From assembly GCF_002834385.1 (NCBI RefSeq), contig NZ_PITQ01000011.1, positions 1 through 64,000 on the forward strand: a DNA stretch of 64,000 nt, in the 5' to 3' direction. Positions 9,520 to 21,384 of the stretch are shown piece by piece. The position numbers and the translations under genes are program-made. The stretch is from Rahnella sp. AA (GTDB lineage: Bacteria > Pseudomonadota > Gammaproteobacteria > Enterobacterales > Enterobacteriaceae). The notes below the pieces were generated by a model that ran no database searches, was not told where the DNA came from, and saw nothing but the letters and a program-made list of their open reading frames with translations. Position 1 is the first letter of the stretch; each line of letters opens with the position of its first letter.

Positions 9520-10866
9520 TTATTGGGCAACGGACCATAACAGCCGCCATTGCTCTTCACTATTTTCAGCCAGTGCCTGACGGGTGATAAACCAGCCAGG
9601 CGCAGCAATAAGCTGTTCATTGTAATAAACCAGCGGAATGCGATCCCGTTGCCAGGGCGGCACACCTAACTCAGACCACAACTTTTTCGCCTGACGGGCA
9701 CGATCGCGCCCAACCTTTTCGATCATCCCCGAAGCATGGAAGCGAACGGTGATCGTTTCCCCGGCGCGCGGCTGACGGATGACACAGTTTTCATCGCCAT
9801 CATCCGGCACTGCAGAAACAGATAAAACGCCCAGCGCGTCCGGCAACAGAAGTTTGTCAGCAGGATCCCAGCTGATGATCAAATCTTTAAGGGATGAATA
9901 TTGGGGCGACAGGTACAGCCGCTGGCGAAAACGTCGCACCACAAAGCTCCCAAGCTGAAGCTGCGCCTGTGCATCTTCACGGCTCAACGCAACTTCATCC
10001 CAAATTCTCTGGAGCTGTTCGCGGGAAGGCATTTTTGCTTCACGGCCAGCCAGCCAGCGGCGCAGTAGCGCGGAACGTCTTGCCACCGAGAAACTCTCAA
10101 TCCCCTCAACGGATAAACTCCCCTGTTCATCCGTTAACGAAATAAGGGACTCACTGAGCAGTTCATCAAGCAGAGATTCCTGTTCCGCGCACAACGAAGC
10201 GCTGCGGGCGGTGGATTGTGCAAAGTGCGGCCATCGCGCATAGAGCGAAGGGAGAATATCGAGCCGCAAAAAATTACGATCAAAACGGGCGTCCCGATTG
10301 CTGTCATCCTCGATCCACGTCAGCTGGTGTTGATCGGCGTATTCCTCAAGCCGATCCCGGCGGAGCTCAAGCAACGGCCGCAACAGGCGATAACCCAGCC
10401 CCGTGCTGTCCGCACTCATCGCCGACAAACCCGCCGGACCGCTGCCGCGTTTAAGCGCCAGCAAAAACGTTTCACACTGATCGTTAAGATGTTGCGCCGT
10501 CAGCAAGACTTCCCCCTCTTCCAGCTGCGCGGAGAAAGCCTGATAGCGCGCAGCTCTTGCCGCCGCTTCAATCCCGCCATCCTGAGCGTTGACCTGAACC
10601 CTAATGACGGTCAGACCGATATTACGCTGCTGGCAGAAATCATGGCAGTGCGCTGCCCAGTCATCCGCAAACTGGCTTAATCCGTGATGCACGTGCAGCG
10701 CCCGCAGCCGTAAGTCCGGGATCTGGTTGTCCCTCAACTGTGCAAGACCAGCCAGCAAAACGGTTGAATCCAGACCGCCGCTAAATGCCACGCAAAGTTT
10801 TCGCGCAGACCCAATTTTGCTGCGCAAATGTTCAGTCAGAAACAGTGCTGACAGATGATGATTCAT
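9520..10866 (-). CDS. tilS: tRNA(Ile)-lysidine synthase
   Basis: Essential enzyme that converts the wobble cytidine of tRNA-Ile (CAU) to lysidine using ATP and lysine, switching its identity from Met to Ile. The N-terminal PP-loop motif SGGLDS is at 29-34. The linker and C-terminal tRNA-binding domains fill the rest of the 448 residues, close to the 432 of E. coli. It lies 4 bp downstream of the yaeR stop. Confidence 0.96.
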   Translation of the reverse strand: MNHHLSALFLTEHLRSKIGSARKLCVAFSGGLDSTVLLAGLAQLRDNQIPDLRLRALHVHHGLSQFADDWAAHCHDFCQQRNIGLTVIRVQVNAQDGGIEAAARAARYQAFSAQLEEGEVLLTAQHLNDQCETFLLALKRGSGPAGLSAMSADSTGLGYRLLRPLLELRRDRLEEYADQHQLTWIEDDSNRDARFDRNFLRLDILPSLYARWPHFAQSTARSASLCAEQESLLDELLSESLISLTDEQGSLSVEGIESFSVARRSALLRRWLAGREAKMPSREQLQRIWDEVALSREDAQAQLQLGSFVVRRFRQRLYLSPQYSSLKDLIISWDPADKLLLPDALGVLSVSAVPDDGDENCVIRQPRAGETITVRFHASGMIEKVGRDRARQAKKLWSELGVPPWQRDRIPLVYYNEQLIAAPGWFITRQALAENSEEQWRLLWSVAQ

Positions 10867-10870
10867 GAGA

Positions 10871-11263
10871 TTACCGGGATTCGTAAAGCTCTAACGGCAG
10901 GCCGTCGGGATCGGTGAAAAAAGTAAACTGTTTGCCGGTATAAGGGTCTGTTCTCACCGGTTCGCAAAAGACACCGGCTGCGTTCAGCACACTGACGGAC
11001 TGCCCGATATCTTCAACGCTGAACGCCAGATGGCGCAAACCGCAGGATTCAGGCCGGCTTGGACGGGCAGGTGGATTCGGGAAGCTAAATAACTCAATCG
11101 TATACTGGCCGTTCAGTGCCAGATCGGCTTTCCAGGAATCACGTTCTTCGCGGTAAAACTCGCCAAGTAAGGTAAACCCAAGAATATCGCAATAGAAATG
11201 TTTACTGGCCTGATAATCAGAACCAATGACCGCGATGTGATGAATCTGGCGAAGAGTAAGCAT
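10871..11263 (-). CDS. yaeR: VOC-family (glyoxalase/bleomycin-resistance fold) protein YaeR
   Basis: A 130-residue protein of the vicinal oxygen chelate superfamily, close to E. coli YaeR (129). The N-terminal HHIAVIGSDYQASKHFY and C-terminal FFTDPDGLPLELYE segments carry the usual metal-ligand positions (His near 8 and Glu near 127). It is often labelled a glyoxalase-like protein, but its substrate is not known. It is followed within 4 bp by tilS. Confidence 0.87.
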   Translation of the reverse strand: MLTLRQIHHIAVIGSDYQASKHFYCDILGFTLLGEFYREERDSWKADLALNGQYTIELFSFPNPPARPSRPESCGLRHLAFSVEDIGQSVSVLNAAGVFCEPVRTDPYTGKQFTFFTDPDGLPLELYESR

Positions 11264-11321
11264 GATGATTTCCTGTTAATTCCTGCTGTGCACGTTACTC
11301 AGGGTGTTTGCAGACGTCAAT

Positions 11322-11343
11322 AAAAAGCCCTCACGAAGAGGGC
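11322..11343 (-). terminator. Rho-independent terminator of ldcC
   Basis: Read on the minus strand: GCCCTC, loop TTCGT, GAGGGC, then TTTTTATT, immediately after the ldcC stop codon. Confidence 0.85.
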
Positions 11344-11349
11344 GGTTTG

Positions 11350-13497
11350 TTAACCCGCTTCCGGGAGTTTTAAAACTTTTACCAGATAGCGCCCGTCTTC
11401 TGTGAGACGGGTTCCATGAATATCCGTTTCAAATCCCGGATAACGCTCACCGATAGAACACAGCATGATCAGAAAATCGAGAACGGCGCGGCTTTCTTCC
11501 GTAATCATCTCACCGGGCATCACCACGGGTACACCCGGTGGATACGGCAGGATCATATTGGCGGATACTTTGCCAATCAGTTCGTCAATGTCGCACTCAT
11601 CGATATGCCCGCGCACCTGATGCTGGAACATTTCATATGGCGTCATTTTCATTTCCGGCAATACATCAAAAGCCTCGATCATCAGACGTGGAAGATCATG
11701 GCGGACAATCAGTTTGTGGATCCCCTGAGCCAGATCCTGAATGCGCATATTACGGTAGAAATCCGGATCTTCCGCATAGAGGTCCGGGAGCATATTTTTG
11801 ACCCGAAGATTAAGATCATAGCTGCGTTTGAAATCTGTCAGCCCGCGCATCAGGCTCATGGATTTGGTTTTATCAATGCCAATGCTGAACAGGAAAAGCA
11901 GATTATACGGGCCGGTTTTTTCCACTACCACGCCGCGCTCATCAAGGAATTTCGCCACCAACGCCGCCGGGATCCCCTCTTCTTCGAGTTTGCCCATTTC
12001 ATTCATACCGGGCGTCAGGATCGTCACTTTGATCGGATCCAGATACATATGATCGGTATCCGCATCAGCAAAACCATGCCAGTTTTGATCAGGATTCAGC
12101 GGCCAGCACTCTGCTTCATCAATATGCTCAGGTTGCCAGATATCGAAGAACCAGCCGTCAGTTTCCTCACGCAGCCGTTGGATCTCTTTGCGGAAATGCA
12201 GCGCTCGTTCCACAGAACGGTTGATGAGCCGCCGTCCGGGATTTCCGCGCAACATAGCCGCCGCAGTTTCTGCCGACGCCACAATGCCGTAGTTCGGCGA
12301 TGTGGTGGTGTGCATCATGTAGGCTTCATTAAAGGTGCTTTCGTTATAGTCGCCTTTAATGTGGATCATGGAAGCCTGTGAGAAAGCCGCCAGCAATTTA
12401 TGCGTCGACTGCGTTTCATAAATCACTTTGCCGGGAACCCGCTCGCCACTCATTCCGCTTTTGCCATCGTAAATCGGATGGAAATTGGTGTAAGGCACCC
12501 ACGCGGAATCAAAGTGAATCGACGGTACATCCAGCGTACTTTTGATGTAATCCGTATTGTAAAGCAGCCCGTCGTAGGTGGAATTGGTGATCACAGCATG
12601 CACGGGCCAGGTGGCATTTTCGGTCTGCGCGATCTTCTCTTCAATGCTTTCACGTGTAAATTCCCGTTGCGGGATCCCGCCCAGAATACCGTAGGCATTG
12701 CGGTTCGGACGCAAATACACCGGCACGATGTTGGTCATCATCATCAGATGCGCCAGTGATTTGTGGCAGTTTCGGTCAATCAGCACGGTGCTACCCGCAG
12801 GCGCGGCGTACATGCCGACAATTTTGTTTGCCGTGGATGTGCCATTGGTAACGATATAGCTTTGCTCCGCCCCAAACGTTCGCGCGATGTATTCCTCCGC
12901 CTCTAAATGCGGGCCGGTATGGTCGAGCAAGGAACCGAGTTCCGTCACAGAAATCGACACATCCGCTTTCAGGGTCTTAGCCCCGAAGAAATCATAAAAA
13001 AGCGTCCCGACAGGGCTTTTCAGAAAGGCCGTTCCGGCCATGTGACCCGGTGTGCAGAAGGTATATTTTCCTTCTTCCACATAGGTAAACAGCGCTTTGG
13101 TCAGCGGCGGCGTGATCGTATCGATATATTCATCGGTGTACTGGCGAATACGCCTGGCAATATCATCGGCAGCAGAAAGGGCATACTCGAAGAAATACAA
13201 GACCATACGCATCTCATTGACATCAACGTCCAGCGTGGAGTGCGTATTGATGAACGCGTAAAGCGGCAGGTATTCATTCAGTTCATTGATTTCCGTACAC
13301 AGTTCTTCACTGTGCTGGTCCCAGTCGAAAATCGCCCCGCAGATACGGGCATTATTTTCGATGAGTTTCAGTAAGTCAGCGCGATCGCGCGGATAAATAA
13401 TATGGAATCCGAGACTCGTCAGGGCGCTATCCAGTTCGCGGATCGGCTCATCTTTGTAGTAGGCCCCTTCCGGGCGCATGATAGCAATAATATTCAT
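11350..13497 (-). CDS. ldcC: Lysine decarboxylase, constitutive type
   Basis: PLP-dependent decarboxylase that turns lysine into cadaverine and CO2, consuming a proton. The 715-residue chain has the N-terminal response-regulator-like wing domain, the aspartate-aminotransferase-fold core with the PLP-binding lysine in the STHKLLAAFSQ motif (around residue 367), and the C-terminal domain. Its position next to accA, and the absence of a cadB antiporter gene nearby, identify it as LdcC rather than inducible CadA. Confidence 0.93.
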   Translation of the reverse strand: MNIIAIMRPEGAYYKDEPIRELDSALTSLGFHIIYPRDRADLLKLIENNARICGAIFDWDQHSEELCTEINELNEYLPLYAFINTHSTLDVDVNEMRMVLYFFEYALSAADDIARRIRQYTDEYIDTITPPLTKALFTYVEEGKYTFCTPGHMAGTAFLKSPVGTLFYDFFGAKTLKADVSISVTELGSLLDHTGPHLEAEEYIARTFGAEQSYIVTNGTSTANKIVGMYAAPAGSTVLIDRNCHKSLAHLMMMTNIVPVYLRPNRNAYGILGGIPQREFTRESIEEKIAQTENATWPVHAVITNSTYDGLLYNTDYIKSTLDVPSIHFDSAWVPYTNFHPIYDGKSGMSGERVPGKVIYETQSTHKLLAAFSQASMIHIKGDYNESTFNEAYMMHTTTSPNYGIVASAETAAAMLRGNPGRRLINRSVERALHFRKEIQRLREETDGWFFDIWQPEHIDEAECWPLNPDQNWHGFADADTDHMYLDPIKVTILTPGMNEMGKLEEEGIPAALVAKFLDERGVVVEKTGPYNLLFLFSIGIDKTKSMSLMRGLTDFKRSYDLNLRVKNMLPDLYAEDPDFYRNMRIQDLAQGIHKLIVRHDLPRLMIEAFDVLPEMKMTPYEMFQHQVRGHIDECDIDELIGKVSANMILPYPPGVPVVMPGEMITEESRAVLDFLIMLCSIGERYPGFETDIHGTRLTEDGRYLVKVLKLPEAG

Positions 13498-13639
13498 CTG
13501 ACAAATCCTTCTGTTATATGTCTCTCAGGTATTTATAGAAACACGGTTAACGGACGCTGTGTACCCTTTACCACCGGGTTTCGACCAAAAAGAGGGAATT
13601 TAAGAATGCAGGAAAATCTGAGAGGGAAAAACGGGTAAT

Positions 13640-13668
13640 AAAAAAGGCCATGCCGGAGCATAGCCTTT
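13640..13668 (-). terminator. Rho-independent terminator of accA
   Basis: On the minus strand a stem AAGGCTATGC / GCATGGCCTT with a TCCG loop is followed by TTTTTTATT. It closes the dnaE-accA end of the long minus-strand block. Confidence 0.85.
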
Positions 13669-13686
13669 CGCAATACATTGCTGATA

Positions 13687-14646
13687 TCAGCAGTAACCGT
13701 AAGTCATCAGACGCTGATAACGACGGTTGCGCAGTTCTTCAGTGCTCAGAACATCCAGATCGCTCAGGTCCGCTTCCAGTTGTGCACGCAGAGAAGCTGC
13801 CATCGCTTCAACGTTACGATGCGCGCCACCCAGAGGTTCCGGGATCACGGAGTCGATCAGTTTCAGCTCTTTCAGCCGCGGGGCAACAATCCCCATCGCT
13901 TCCGCAGCCAGAGGCGCTTTATCTGCGCTTTTCCACAGAATCGACGCACAGCCTTCCGGTGAAATTACCGAGTAGGTGCTGTATTGCAGCATGTTAACTT
14001 TGTCACCCACGCCGATTGCCAGAGCACCACCGGAACCCCCTTCACCAATAACGGTGCAGATAACCGGGACGTTCAGGCGCGACATTTCGCGCAGGTTGCG
14101 GGCGATCGCTTCAGACTGGCCACGTTCTTCCGCACCCACACCAGGGTATGCACCCGGGGTGTCGATGAAGGTGATGATTGGCAGTTTGAAACGTTCGGCC
14201 ATTTCCATCAGGCGTAACGCTTTGCGATACCCTTCTGGTGCAGGCATACCAAAGTTACGACGAATTTTCTCTTTGGTTTCACGGCCTTTCTGATGACCAA
14301 TGATCATCACAGCACGTTCGCCCAGACGAGCAATACCACCAACGATAGCTTTATCGTCCGCGAATGCACGGTCACCCGCCAGTTCATCAAAATCGGTAAA
14401 GATATGTTTGATGTAATCCAGGGTATAAGGGCGACGAGGATGGCGCGCCAGTTGGGCAATCTGCCAGGCGCCCAGATCAGAGAAAATCTTACGTGTCAGT
14501 TCAACGCTTTTCTCGCGCAAGCGTGCAACTTCTTCGTCCAGATTAATATCTAATTTTTCGTCTTGACGGCTGACTGCAGTCAGCGAGTCAATTTTCGCTT
14601 CCAGTTCCGCAATCGGCTGTTCAAAATCAAGAAAATTCAGACTCAT
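13687..14646 (-). CDS. accA: Acetyl-CoA carboxylase carboxyltransferase subunit alpha
   Basis: Alpha subunit of the carboxyltransferase that moves the carboxyl group from biotin to acetyl-CoA, making malonyl-CoA for fatty acid synthesis. It has 319 residues, the exact E. coli length. The crotonase-fold core is recognisable in the glycine-rich [15 protein letters not shown] segment, which forms the oxyanion-hole region. Its start is 12 bp after the dnaE stop, so it is probably co-transcribed with dnaE. Confidence 0.97.
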   Translation of the reverse strand: MSLNFLDFEQPIAELEAKIDSLTAVSRQDEKLDINLDEEVARLREKSVELTRKIFSDLGAWQIAQLARHPRRPYTLDYIKHIFTDFDELAGDRAFADDKAIVGGIARLGERAVMIIGHQKGRETKEKIRRNFGMPAPEGYRKALRLMEMAERFKLPIITFIDTPGAYPGVGAEERGQSEAIARNLREMSRLNVPVICTVIGEGGSGGALAIGVGDKVNMLQYSTYSVISPEGCASILWKSADKAPLAAEAMGIVAPRLKELKLIDSVIPEPLGGAHRNVEAMAASLRAQLEADLSDLDVLSTEELRNRRYQRLMTYGYC

Positions 14647-14658
14647 AGCATTCCTATT

Positions 14659-17600
14659 TTAGTCAAATTCCAGTTCCACCTGCTCACTACCGACCAGGCC
14701 TCGCAAATCCAGCAACAGTTTGTCCGTTGGCGTAACACGCCATGACGCCCCGAATCGCAGCCGGGCTCTTGCATTTTCTCGTTGGTAATACAGATGCACT
14801 GGTATCGTCCCCGATCGGTGAGGTTCCAACGATTGGCGGAGACGGTTCAAAAGCTGGTCATCAATTTGCCTGTCAGTCAGCGAGATAGCAAGACCGCGAG
14901 CATATTTTTCCCGTGCTTCACTGATGTCCATTACATCGCGGGCCATCATTTTAAGCCCGCCACTGAAGTCATCAAAGCTGACCTGTCCTGTGGCGATAAG
15001 GATACGGTCTTTTTCCAATAAATGCTGGAATTTTTCCAACGCTTCGGTGAACAACATCACTTCGAGACGACCGGAACGATCGTCAAGCGTACAGATCCCA
15101 ATGCGATTCCCGCGTTTGGTGACCATGACGCGAGCAGCGAGAACCAGCCCCACTGCAACGGTCATTTTGCCCCGATCCGTCGGGTGCATATCTTTCAAAC
15201 GCTGGCCGCCGCCATAACGTTCAATCTCTTTCAGATACTGCGTGATCGGATGCCCGGTCAGATACAAACCGAGCGTTTCACGCTCGCCGTCGAGCACCGT
15301 TTGTTCCGGCCACGGCATCACGTTTGAGTAAGATTTCTCAACCTGTTCAGGCGCTTCGGCCAGAACACCAAACATGTCTACCTGGCCAATAGCCTCAGCT
15401 TTCGCATGCTGATCGGCCGCTTTCAGCGCGTCACTAAGAGAACTCATCAGAGCGGCGCGATGCGGCCCAAGCCGGTCAAAAGCGCCGGACATGATCAGTT
15501 TTTCAAGAATGCGCTTATTCAGCTTTTTGACGTCGGCACGCGCGCACAAATCAAACAGCTCTTTGAAATAGCCGCCCTCGTTACGCGCTTCAATGATCGC
15601 TTCAATCGGGCCTTCACCCACGCCTTTTATCGCCCCGATACCGTAAACGATTTCACCTTCGTCGTTGACGTGGAAGTGATATAGCCCGCTGTTGATGTCC
15701 GGCGGCAGAATCTTGAGGCCCATACGCCAGCATTCGTCCACCAGACCAACGACCTTCTCGGTGTTATCCATATCAGCAGTCATTACCGCCGCCATAAATT
15801 CAGCCGGATAATGCGCTTTCAGCCACAACGTCTGGTACGACACCAAAGCGTAGGCGGCGGAGTGCGATTTGTTAAAGCCGTAACCGGCAAACTTCTCAAC
15901 CAGGTCAAAGATTTTAATGGCCAGTTCGCCGTCAACGCCGCGTGATTTGGCGCCATCTTCAAAGCCGCCGCGCTGTTTAGCCATTTCGACCGGGTTTTTC
16001 TTACCCATTGCGCGACGTAACATGTCTGCGCCGCCCAGCGAATAACCCGCCAGAACCTGCGCAATCTGCATAACCTGTTCCTGGTACAAAATGATGCCGT
16101 AAGTCGGTTCCAGTACCGGTTTCAGGGACTCATGCTGCCACTGGATGTCGGGGTAAGAAATCTCTTCACGCCCGTGTTTACGGTCGATGAAGTTATCTAC
16201 CATCCCTGACTGCAAAGGCCCCGGGCGGAACAACGCCACCAGTGCGATCATATCTTCGAAGCTGTCGGGTTTGAGGCGTTTGATCAAATCTTTCATGCCG
16301 CGGGATTCAAGCTGGAAAACCGCTGTGGTTTCCGAGCGTTGCAGCATGTCGAAACTTTTCTTGTCATCAAGCGGGATCGCAGCGATATCCAGCGGTGCTT
16401 CACCCGCTTTTGCACGGCGCGCGTTGATCATTTCCAGCGCCCAGTCGATGATCGTCAGCGTGCGCAGCCCCAGGAAGTCGAACTTCACCAGCCCGGCGTA
16501 TTCCACGTCGTTTTTATCGAACTGTGTAACTGGGTGATTACCTTCCGCATCGCAGTAGAGCGGCGCAAAATCGGTAATTTTCGTCGGCGCGATGACCACA
16601 CCACCGGCGTGCTTACCGGCATTTCGTGTAACACCTTCCAGCTGACGCGCCATGTCGATCAGTGACTTAACTTCTTCATCTGCTTCATAAATCTCAGGCA
16701 ACTGCGGTTCAGCCGCAAACGCTTTTTCCAGCGTCATGCCCGGATCCGGCGGAACTAATTTGGAAATACGATCGACGAAACCGTAGGGGTGCCCCAGCAC
16801 GCGACCAACGTCACGGATAACCGCTTTTGCCGCCATCGTACCAAAAGTAATGATCTGCGAAACCGCTTCACGACCGTACATTTCCGCGACGTGATCGATA
16901 ACCCTGTCGCGTTTTTCCATGCAAAAGTCGACGTCAAAGTCGGGCATGGAAACACGTTCAGGGTTAAGGAAACGTTCGAACAGAAGATCGAATTCAAGGG
17001 GATCCAGATCCGTGATTTTCAGCGCATAGGCCACCAGTGAACCCGCACCGGAACCACGTCCCGGCCCGACTGGCACGCTGTTATCTTTCGACCACTGGAT
17101 GAACTCCATAACGATCAGGAAGTAGCCCGGGAAGCCCATCTGGTTGATAACTTTGAGTTCGATATCCAGACGTTCGTCATATTCAGGGCGACGTTGCGCG
17201 CGGACTTCAGGGTCCGGGAATAAAAACTCCAGGCGCTCCTCCAGTCCGATTTTTGATTTTTCGACCAGAAAATCTGCCGTGGTCATTTCGCCCGTCGGGA
17301 ACTGAGGCAGGAAATACTCGCCCAGACGGATCGTGACATTACAGCGCTTGGCGATTTCCACGCTGTTTTGCAGCGCTTCCGGGATATCTTCAAACAGCTC
17401 GCACATTTCATCTTCACTGCGCATGTACTGCTGCGCGGTGTAGTTTCTCGGGCGTTTCGGGTCATCAAGCGTAAAACCATCGTGGATTGCTACGCGGATC
17501 TCATGGGCATCAAAGTCCGTCGGAACCATAAAACGCACGTCGTTGGTGGCCACAACGGGCAAACCGCGCTCCGTCGCCAGCGCCACGGCGGCATGCAGGT

Positions 17601-18141
17601 AGTTTTCTTCCTCTGCTCGGCCAGTGCGGATCAGTTCGAGATAATAACGGTCGGGGAAATATTGCTGATAGAACTCCAAGCATTGCTCAACCTGCAGATC
17701 GTTACCGCGTATCATGAACTTACCGACATCCCCCATTTTCGCGCCGGAAAGCAGGATCAGCCCCTCGTTCAGCTCCGCCAGCCACTCGCGATCAACAATC
17801 GGGCCCGCCGCGCCATAGCCGCGCTGATAAGCACGGGAGATCAGCAATGTCAGGTTCTGATACCCCTGATTGTTCATCGCCAGAACGGTCAGTTGCGCGA
17901 GTTCATCGCCGAGGATTTCACTTTGTACATTCAGGTCTGCACCGATAATCGGCTTGACGCCCGCACCGTGCGCCGCACCGTAAAATTTGACCAACCCGCA
18001 CAGGTTGGTGAAATCTGTGATAGCCAGAGCAGGCATACCCAGTGAGGCCGCGCATTTCACCAGCGGACCCACTTTCGCGAGGCCATCCACCATGGAATAG
18101 TCGCTATGTACGCGCAGATGAATAAAACGAGGTTCGGCCAT
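14659..18141 (-). CDS. dnaE: DNA polymerase III alpha subunit
   Basis: Catalytic subunit of the replicative polymerase. The 1160-residue length is identical to E. coli. Domains in order: N-terminal PHP domain ([14 protein letters not shown] at the start), palm domain with the catalytic aspartates in PDFDVDF (about 399-405), thumb and fingers, then helix-hairpin-helix, OB-fold and C-terminal tau-binding regions. It lies between rnhB and accA in the conserved block that ties replication and lipid synthesis genes together. Confidence 0.98.
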   Translation of the reverse strand: MAEPRFIHLRVHSDYSMVDGLAKVGPLVKCAASLGMPALAITDFTNLCGLVKFYGAAHGAGVKPIIGADLNVQSEILGDELAQLTVLAMNNQGYQNLTLLISRAYQRGYGAAGPIVDREWLAELNEGLILLSGAKMGDVGKFMIRGNDLQVEQCLEFYQQYFPDRYYLELIRTGRAEEENYLHAAVALATERGLPVVATNDVRFMVPTDFDAHEIRVAIHDGFTLDDPKRPRNYTAQQYMRSEDEMCELFEDIPEALQNSVEIAKRCNVTIRLGEYFLPQFPTGEMTTADFLVEKSKIGLEERLEFLFPDPEVRAQRRPEYDERLDIELKVINQMGFPGYFLIVMEFIQWSKDNSVPVGPGRGSGAGSLVAYALKITDLDPLEFDLLFERFLNPERVSMPDFDVDFCMEKRDRVIDHVAEMYGREAVSQIITFGTMAAKAVIRDVGRVLGHPYGFVDRISKLVPPDPGMTLEKAFAAEPQLPEIYEADEEVKSLIDMARQLEGVTRNAGKHAGGVVIAPTKITDFAPLYCDAEGNHPVTQFDKNDVEYAGLVKFDFLGLRTLTIIDWALEMINARRAKAGEAPLDIAAIPLDDKKSFDMLQRSETTAVFQLESRGMKDLIKRLKPDSFEDMIALVALFRPGPLQSGMVDNFIDRKHGREEISYPDIQWQHESLKPVLEPTYGIILYQEQVMQIAQVLAGYSLGGADMLRRAMGKKNPVEMAKQRGGFEDGAKSRGVDGELAIKIFDLVEKFAGYGFNKSHSAAYALVSYQTLWLKAHYPAEFMAAVMTADMDNTEKVVGLVDECWRMGLKILPPDINSGLYHFHVNDEGEIVYGIGAIKGVGEGPIEAIIEARNEGGYFKELFDLCARADVKKLNKRILEKLIMSGAFDRLGPHRAALMSSLSDALKAADQHAKAEAIGQVDMFGVLAEAPEQVEKSYSNVMPWPEQTVLDGERETLGLYLTGHPITQYLKEIERYGGGQRLKDMHPTDRGKMTVAVGLVLAARVMVTKRGNRIGICTLDDRSGRLEVMLFTEALEKFQHLLEKDRILIATGQVSFDDFSGGLKMMARDVMDISEAREKYARGLAISLTDRQIDDQLLNRLRQSLEPHRSGTIPVHLYYQRENARARLRFGASWRVTPTDKLLLDLRGLVGSEQVELEFD

Positions 18142-18228
18142 ATCCAGAGTCCAGAAATATGTGAATTAAGAGTGTATGTGCCCCGCCATTTTATAAATAA
18201 AAGTCAGGGGCAGAAACAAAGTGAGGTA

Positions 18229-18825
18229 CTAGGCCAGCCCGAGTGCGCGTTTCACCGGCGCAAAACTGCGGCGGTGATGTGCGGTCGCACCAAGCCGGGC
18301 GAGGCTTTCAAGGTGTACCGGCGTCGGATAGCCTTTGTGTTTCGCAAAACCATATTCAGGGAACTGCAGATCCAGTTCAACCATTTCGCGATCGCGGGTC
18401 ACTTTGGCAAGAATAGATGCCGCACTGATTTCAGCCACCTTACTGTCGCCTTTCACCACGGCCTGTGAGGCCATCGGCAGTTTCGGGCAACGGTTACCGT
18501 CAATCAACACCATATCCGGCGTCAGTGCCAGACCGGCGACGGCTCTTTGCATGGCCAGCATTGTGGCATACAGAATGTTCAGTTCATCAATTTCATGCGG
18601 CTCTGCCCGTCCGAGACTCCAGGCCAGCGCCTTTTCTTTGATTTCGATGTATAACGCTTCGCGACGTTTTTCGGTGAGCTTCTTTGAATCCGCCAGCCCC
18701 ATAATCGGGTTGGCAGGATCGAGTATCACCGCAGCCGTCACCACCGCGCCAACCAGCGGACCGCGGCCAACTTCATCCACACCGGCAATACACACGGCCT
18801 GCGGATAAACAAATAATTCACTCAT
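18229..18825 (-). CDS. rnhB: Ribonuclease HII
   Basis: Cleaves RNA in RNA:DNA hybrids and starts removal of single ribonucleotides from DNA. The 198-residue protein has the type II signature DEVGRG with metal ligands D17 and E18. Its start overlaps the lpxB stop by 4 bp, so it is translationally coupled to lipid A synthesis genes as in E. coli. Confidence 0.96.
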   Translation of the reverse strand: MSELFVYPQAVCIAGVDEVGRGPLVGAVVTAAVILDPANPIMGLADSKKLTEKRREALYIEIKEKALAWSLGRAEPHEIDELNILYATMLAMQRAVAGLALTPDMVLIDGNRCPKLPMASQAVVKGDSKVAEISAASILAKVTRDREMVELDLQFPEYGFAKHKGYPTPVHLESLARLGATAHHRRSFAPVKRALGLA

Positions 18826-19970
18826 CGGTTTGCCAGCTCCATTACGGCCTGAGCGGCCTGCTCATCAGCATTACGGCGAATGCTTTCATGCAATTCCAGG
18901 AAAATTGTACGCAATTCCTCACTTTTTTCACCGCCTGCCAGTAAAGGCAGAAGTGCGGCTGAAAGCTTTTCCGGTATGCATTCGGTTTGCAGTAATTCGG
19001 TGACAATTTCCCGTCTTGCCAGCAGATTTGGCAAGGAAACATAAGGGGTTTTCACCAGACGTTCCGCCAGCCAATAGGTAACAGGCTTCATGCGATACCC
19101 TACGACCATCGGGCATTTCGCCAGCATGCACTCGAGCGCAGCAGTGCCAGATGCCAGAAGAGCAGCATCGCTGGCAATCATCGCTTCACGCCCTTTGCCA
19201 TCAAGCAAATGCGCAGGCAGATCAGGCGCAATCTCAGCCTTGATACGCTCGAATTGCTCGCGACGCCTGGCGTTAACCAGCGGCACCACGATGTGCAAAT
19301 CAGGGTAAGTCTGTCGCAGCTGTAACGCTGTCTTAAGGAAATCCGCGCTGAGCATTTCGACTTCGGCATGACGACTTCCCGGCAATAATGCCAGGCAATG
19401 CACATCGTCAGGGATCCCAAGCGTTGCGCGGGCCGCCAGCTTATCCGGATGCAAAGGCATTGCATCCGCCATCGTGTGACCGATGAAACGGCAGGGAACG
19501 TTAAATTTGTCGTAAAACGCTTTTTCGAAAGGCAGGAATGCCAGTACTAAGTCAGTTGCTTTCCCGATTTTGAAAACACGTTTTTGTCGCCAGGCCCATA
19601 CGGAAGGGCTGACATAATGAATCGTGCGGATACCACGCTGTTTCAGGCGGCCTTCCAGTGTGATATTGAAGTCGGGAGCATCAATGCCCACGAAAACATC
19701 AGGCTGAAGTTCGCTGAAACGTCGGGTGAGGTCTTTGCGGATTTTCAACAGGCGTGGCAGCCGTTCTAACACTTCTACCACGCCCATCACAGCCAGCTCT
19801 TCCATTTCGTACCAGGCTTCACATCCTTCCGCCTGCATCAGCGGACCTGCAACCCCTACAAAACGGGCATCAGGATGATGTTTTTTCAGGGCTCGAATCA
19901 GCCCGGCGCCAAGAATGTCACCGGACGTTTCACCGGCCACCAGGCCAATTGTCAGAACAGGCTTTTGCAT
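18822..19970 (-). CDS. lpxB: Lipid-A-disaccharide synthase
   Basis: Membrane-associated GT19 glycosyltransferase that joins UDP-2,3-diacylglucosamine and lipid X into the lipid A disaccharide backbone. The 382 residues match the E. coli length. The N-terminal [14 protein letters not shown] and the mid-protein [14 protein letters not shown] segments are family hallmarks. It sits 18 bp after lpxA and overlaps rnhB. Confidence 0.97.
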   Translation of the reverse strand: MQKPVLTIGLVAGETSGDILGAGLIRALKKHHPDARFVGVAGPLMQAEGCEAWYEMEELAVMGVVEVLERLPRLLKIRKDLTRRFSELQPDVFVGIDAPDFNITLEGRLKQRGIRTIHYVSPSVWAWRQKRVFKIGKATDLVLAFLPFEKAFYDKFNVPCRFIGHTMADAMPLHPDKLAARATLGIPDDVHCLALLPGSRHAEVEMLSADFLKTALQLRQTYPDLHIVVPLVNARRREQFERIKAEIAPDLPAHLLDGKGREAMIASDAALLASGTAALECMLAKCPMVVGYRMKPVTYWLAERLVKTPYVSLPNLLARREIVTELLQTECIPEKLSAALLPLLAGGEKSEELRTIFLELHESIRRNADEQAAQAVMELANR

Positions 19971-19988
19971 TGTTTTCCGTAGCGCAAA

Positions 19989-20777
19989 TCAGCGAATAAT
20001 GCCGCGCGTTGAGCGGGCAAAGAAATCACTGAATGGTTTAGCTTTCGGGAATTCAGCCGTAATAGCCGCGATTTCCGGTTGTGCTTCTTCCAGCGTTTTA
20101 CCGCTGCGATACAGTAGCTTGTAAGCATTACGGATAGCGTGCAAATCGGCTTTTTCGAAGCCACGACGCTTAAGCCCCTCAATATTGATACCGAAAGGTG
20201 TGGCATGGTTGCCCTGCGCAATGACAAACGGAGGGACATCCTGGGCAACGCCAGAACAACCGCCGACCATCACGTGTGCGCCGATAATGCAGAACTGGTG
20301 CACGGCTGTCATGCCGCCGATGATAGCAAAATCATCCACTTCGACATGGCCACCGAGGGTCGCGTTGTTGGCCAGAATACAACGATTTCCAATGACACAA
20401 TCGTGGGCAATGTGCGCGTTAACCATCAACAAGTTATCGCTGCCCACTTTTGTCAGACCACCGCCCTGAACGGTACCACGATGAATGGTAACGCTTTCAC
20501 GAATATTGTTGCGATCGCCGACCTCAACGCGTGTTGGTTCACCGGCATATTTCAGATCCTGGTTAATTTCACCAATAGAGACGAACTGGAAGATGCGGTT
20601 ATCGCGACCAATCTTGGTCACGCCATTAAGAACTACGTGTGATTTAAGCTCAGTACCTTCTCCGATTTCTACCTGGGAACCCACGTAGCAGAAAGGACCG
20701 ATATGCACTCCGGCACCGATAACGGCACCGTCTTCAACAATAGCGCTTGGATGAATAAAGGCGGTTTTGTCTATCAT
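19989..20777 (-). CDS. lpxA: UDP-N-acetylglucosamine O-acyltransferase
   Basis: First enzyme of lipid A synthesis, transferring 3-hydroxyacyl chains from acyl carrier protein to UDP-GlcNAc. The 262-residue left-handed beta-helix shows hexapeptide repeats throughout its first 190 residues, and the catalytic base H125 in NAHIAHDC is at the E. coli position. It starts 3 bp after fabZ ends, in the lpxD-fabZ-lpxA-lpxB cluster. Confidence 0.97.
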   Translation of the reverse strand: MIDKTAFIHPSAIVEDGAVIGAGVHIGPFCYVGSQVEIGEGTELKSHVVLNGVTKIGRDNRIFQFVSIGEINQDLKYAGEPTRVEVGDRNNIRESVTIHRGTVQGGGLTKVGSDNLLMVNAHIAHDCVIGNRCILANNATLGGHVEVDDFAIIGGMTAVHQFCIIGAHVMVGGCSGVAQDVPPFVIAQGNHATPFGINIEGLKRRGFEKADLHAIRNAYKLLYRSGKTLEEAQPEIAAITAEFPKAKPFSDFFARSTRGIIR

Positions 20778-20780
20778 GTA

Positions 20781-21236
20781 TTAGGACTCCCGGCGACGGG
20801 CGCACATCATTGATGCCTCGCAAGCTATCTCACCATCAACTTTCGCGACACCTTTAAAACGAGCAACGCCACGACGCTCTTTAATGAATTCAACTTCCAG
20901 AACCATCTGGTCACCTGGCAGGACCGGACGTTTAAAGCGTGCATCGTCGATTGCTGCAAAATAATACAATTCGCCCGGTTCCAGTTTTCCTACGCTTTTA
21001 AACGCCAGAATGCCGGTGGCCTGAGCCATCGCTTCCAGAATCAAAACGCCAGGGAAAATTGGCTTGCCCGGGAAGTGCCCCTGGAAGAACGGTTCGTTAA
21101 AAGAAACGTTTTTCACAGCACGTAAAAATTTCCCTTTCTCAAAATCCAGCACGCGATCAACCAGTAAAAACGGGTAACGGTGTGGCAGTAAATCCAGTAT
21201 CTCTTCAATACGCAGAGTATGAGTGTCAGTAGTCAA
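20781..21236 (-). CDS. fabZ: 3-hydroxyacyl-[acyl-carrier-protein] dehydratase FabZ
   Basis: Dehydrates 3-hydroxyacyl-ACP in fatty acid elongation and so competes with LpxA for 3-hydroxymyristoyl-ACP. The hot-dog fold protein has 151 residues, with catalytic H54 in [14 protein letters not shown] and E68. Its position between lpxD and lpxA is conserved and balances phospholipid against lipid A synthesis. Confidence 0.97.
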   Translation of the reverse strand: MTTDTHTLRIEEILDLLPHRYPFLLVDRVLDFEKGKFLRAVKNVSFNEPFFQGHFPGKPIFPGVLILEAMAQATGILAFKSVGKLEPGELYYFAAIDDARFKRPVLPGDQMVLEVEFIKERRGVARFKGVAKVDGEIACEASMMCARRRES

Positions 21237-21384
21237 AATACTCTTCCTGTCTATAAAAAACTGATGGCATCAATAACACGGCCTGCCAGACCCCAAAAAA
21301 AGGTCATCAGGCAGGCCGCAAATAGGAACGTATGTCGCAGGTTCACTCAACAAAGGGAACACAAAGCGCCACCGTAAATGGTAA

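Noticed and set aside
11416-12381. 321-codon plus-strand open frame
   Set aside because: Lies wholly antisense to ldcC, has no known similarity and low-complexity composition dictated by the coding strand.
17368-18045. 225-codon plus-strand open frame
   Set aside because: Antisense to dnaE, no recognisable domain or ribosome-binding site.
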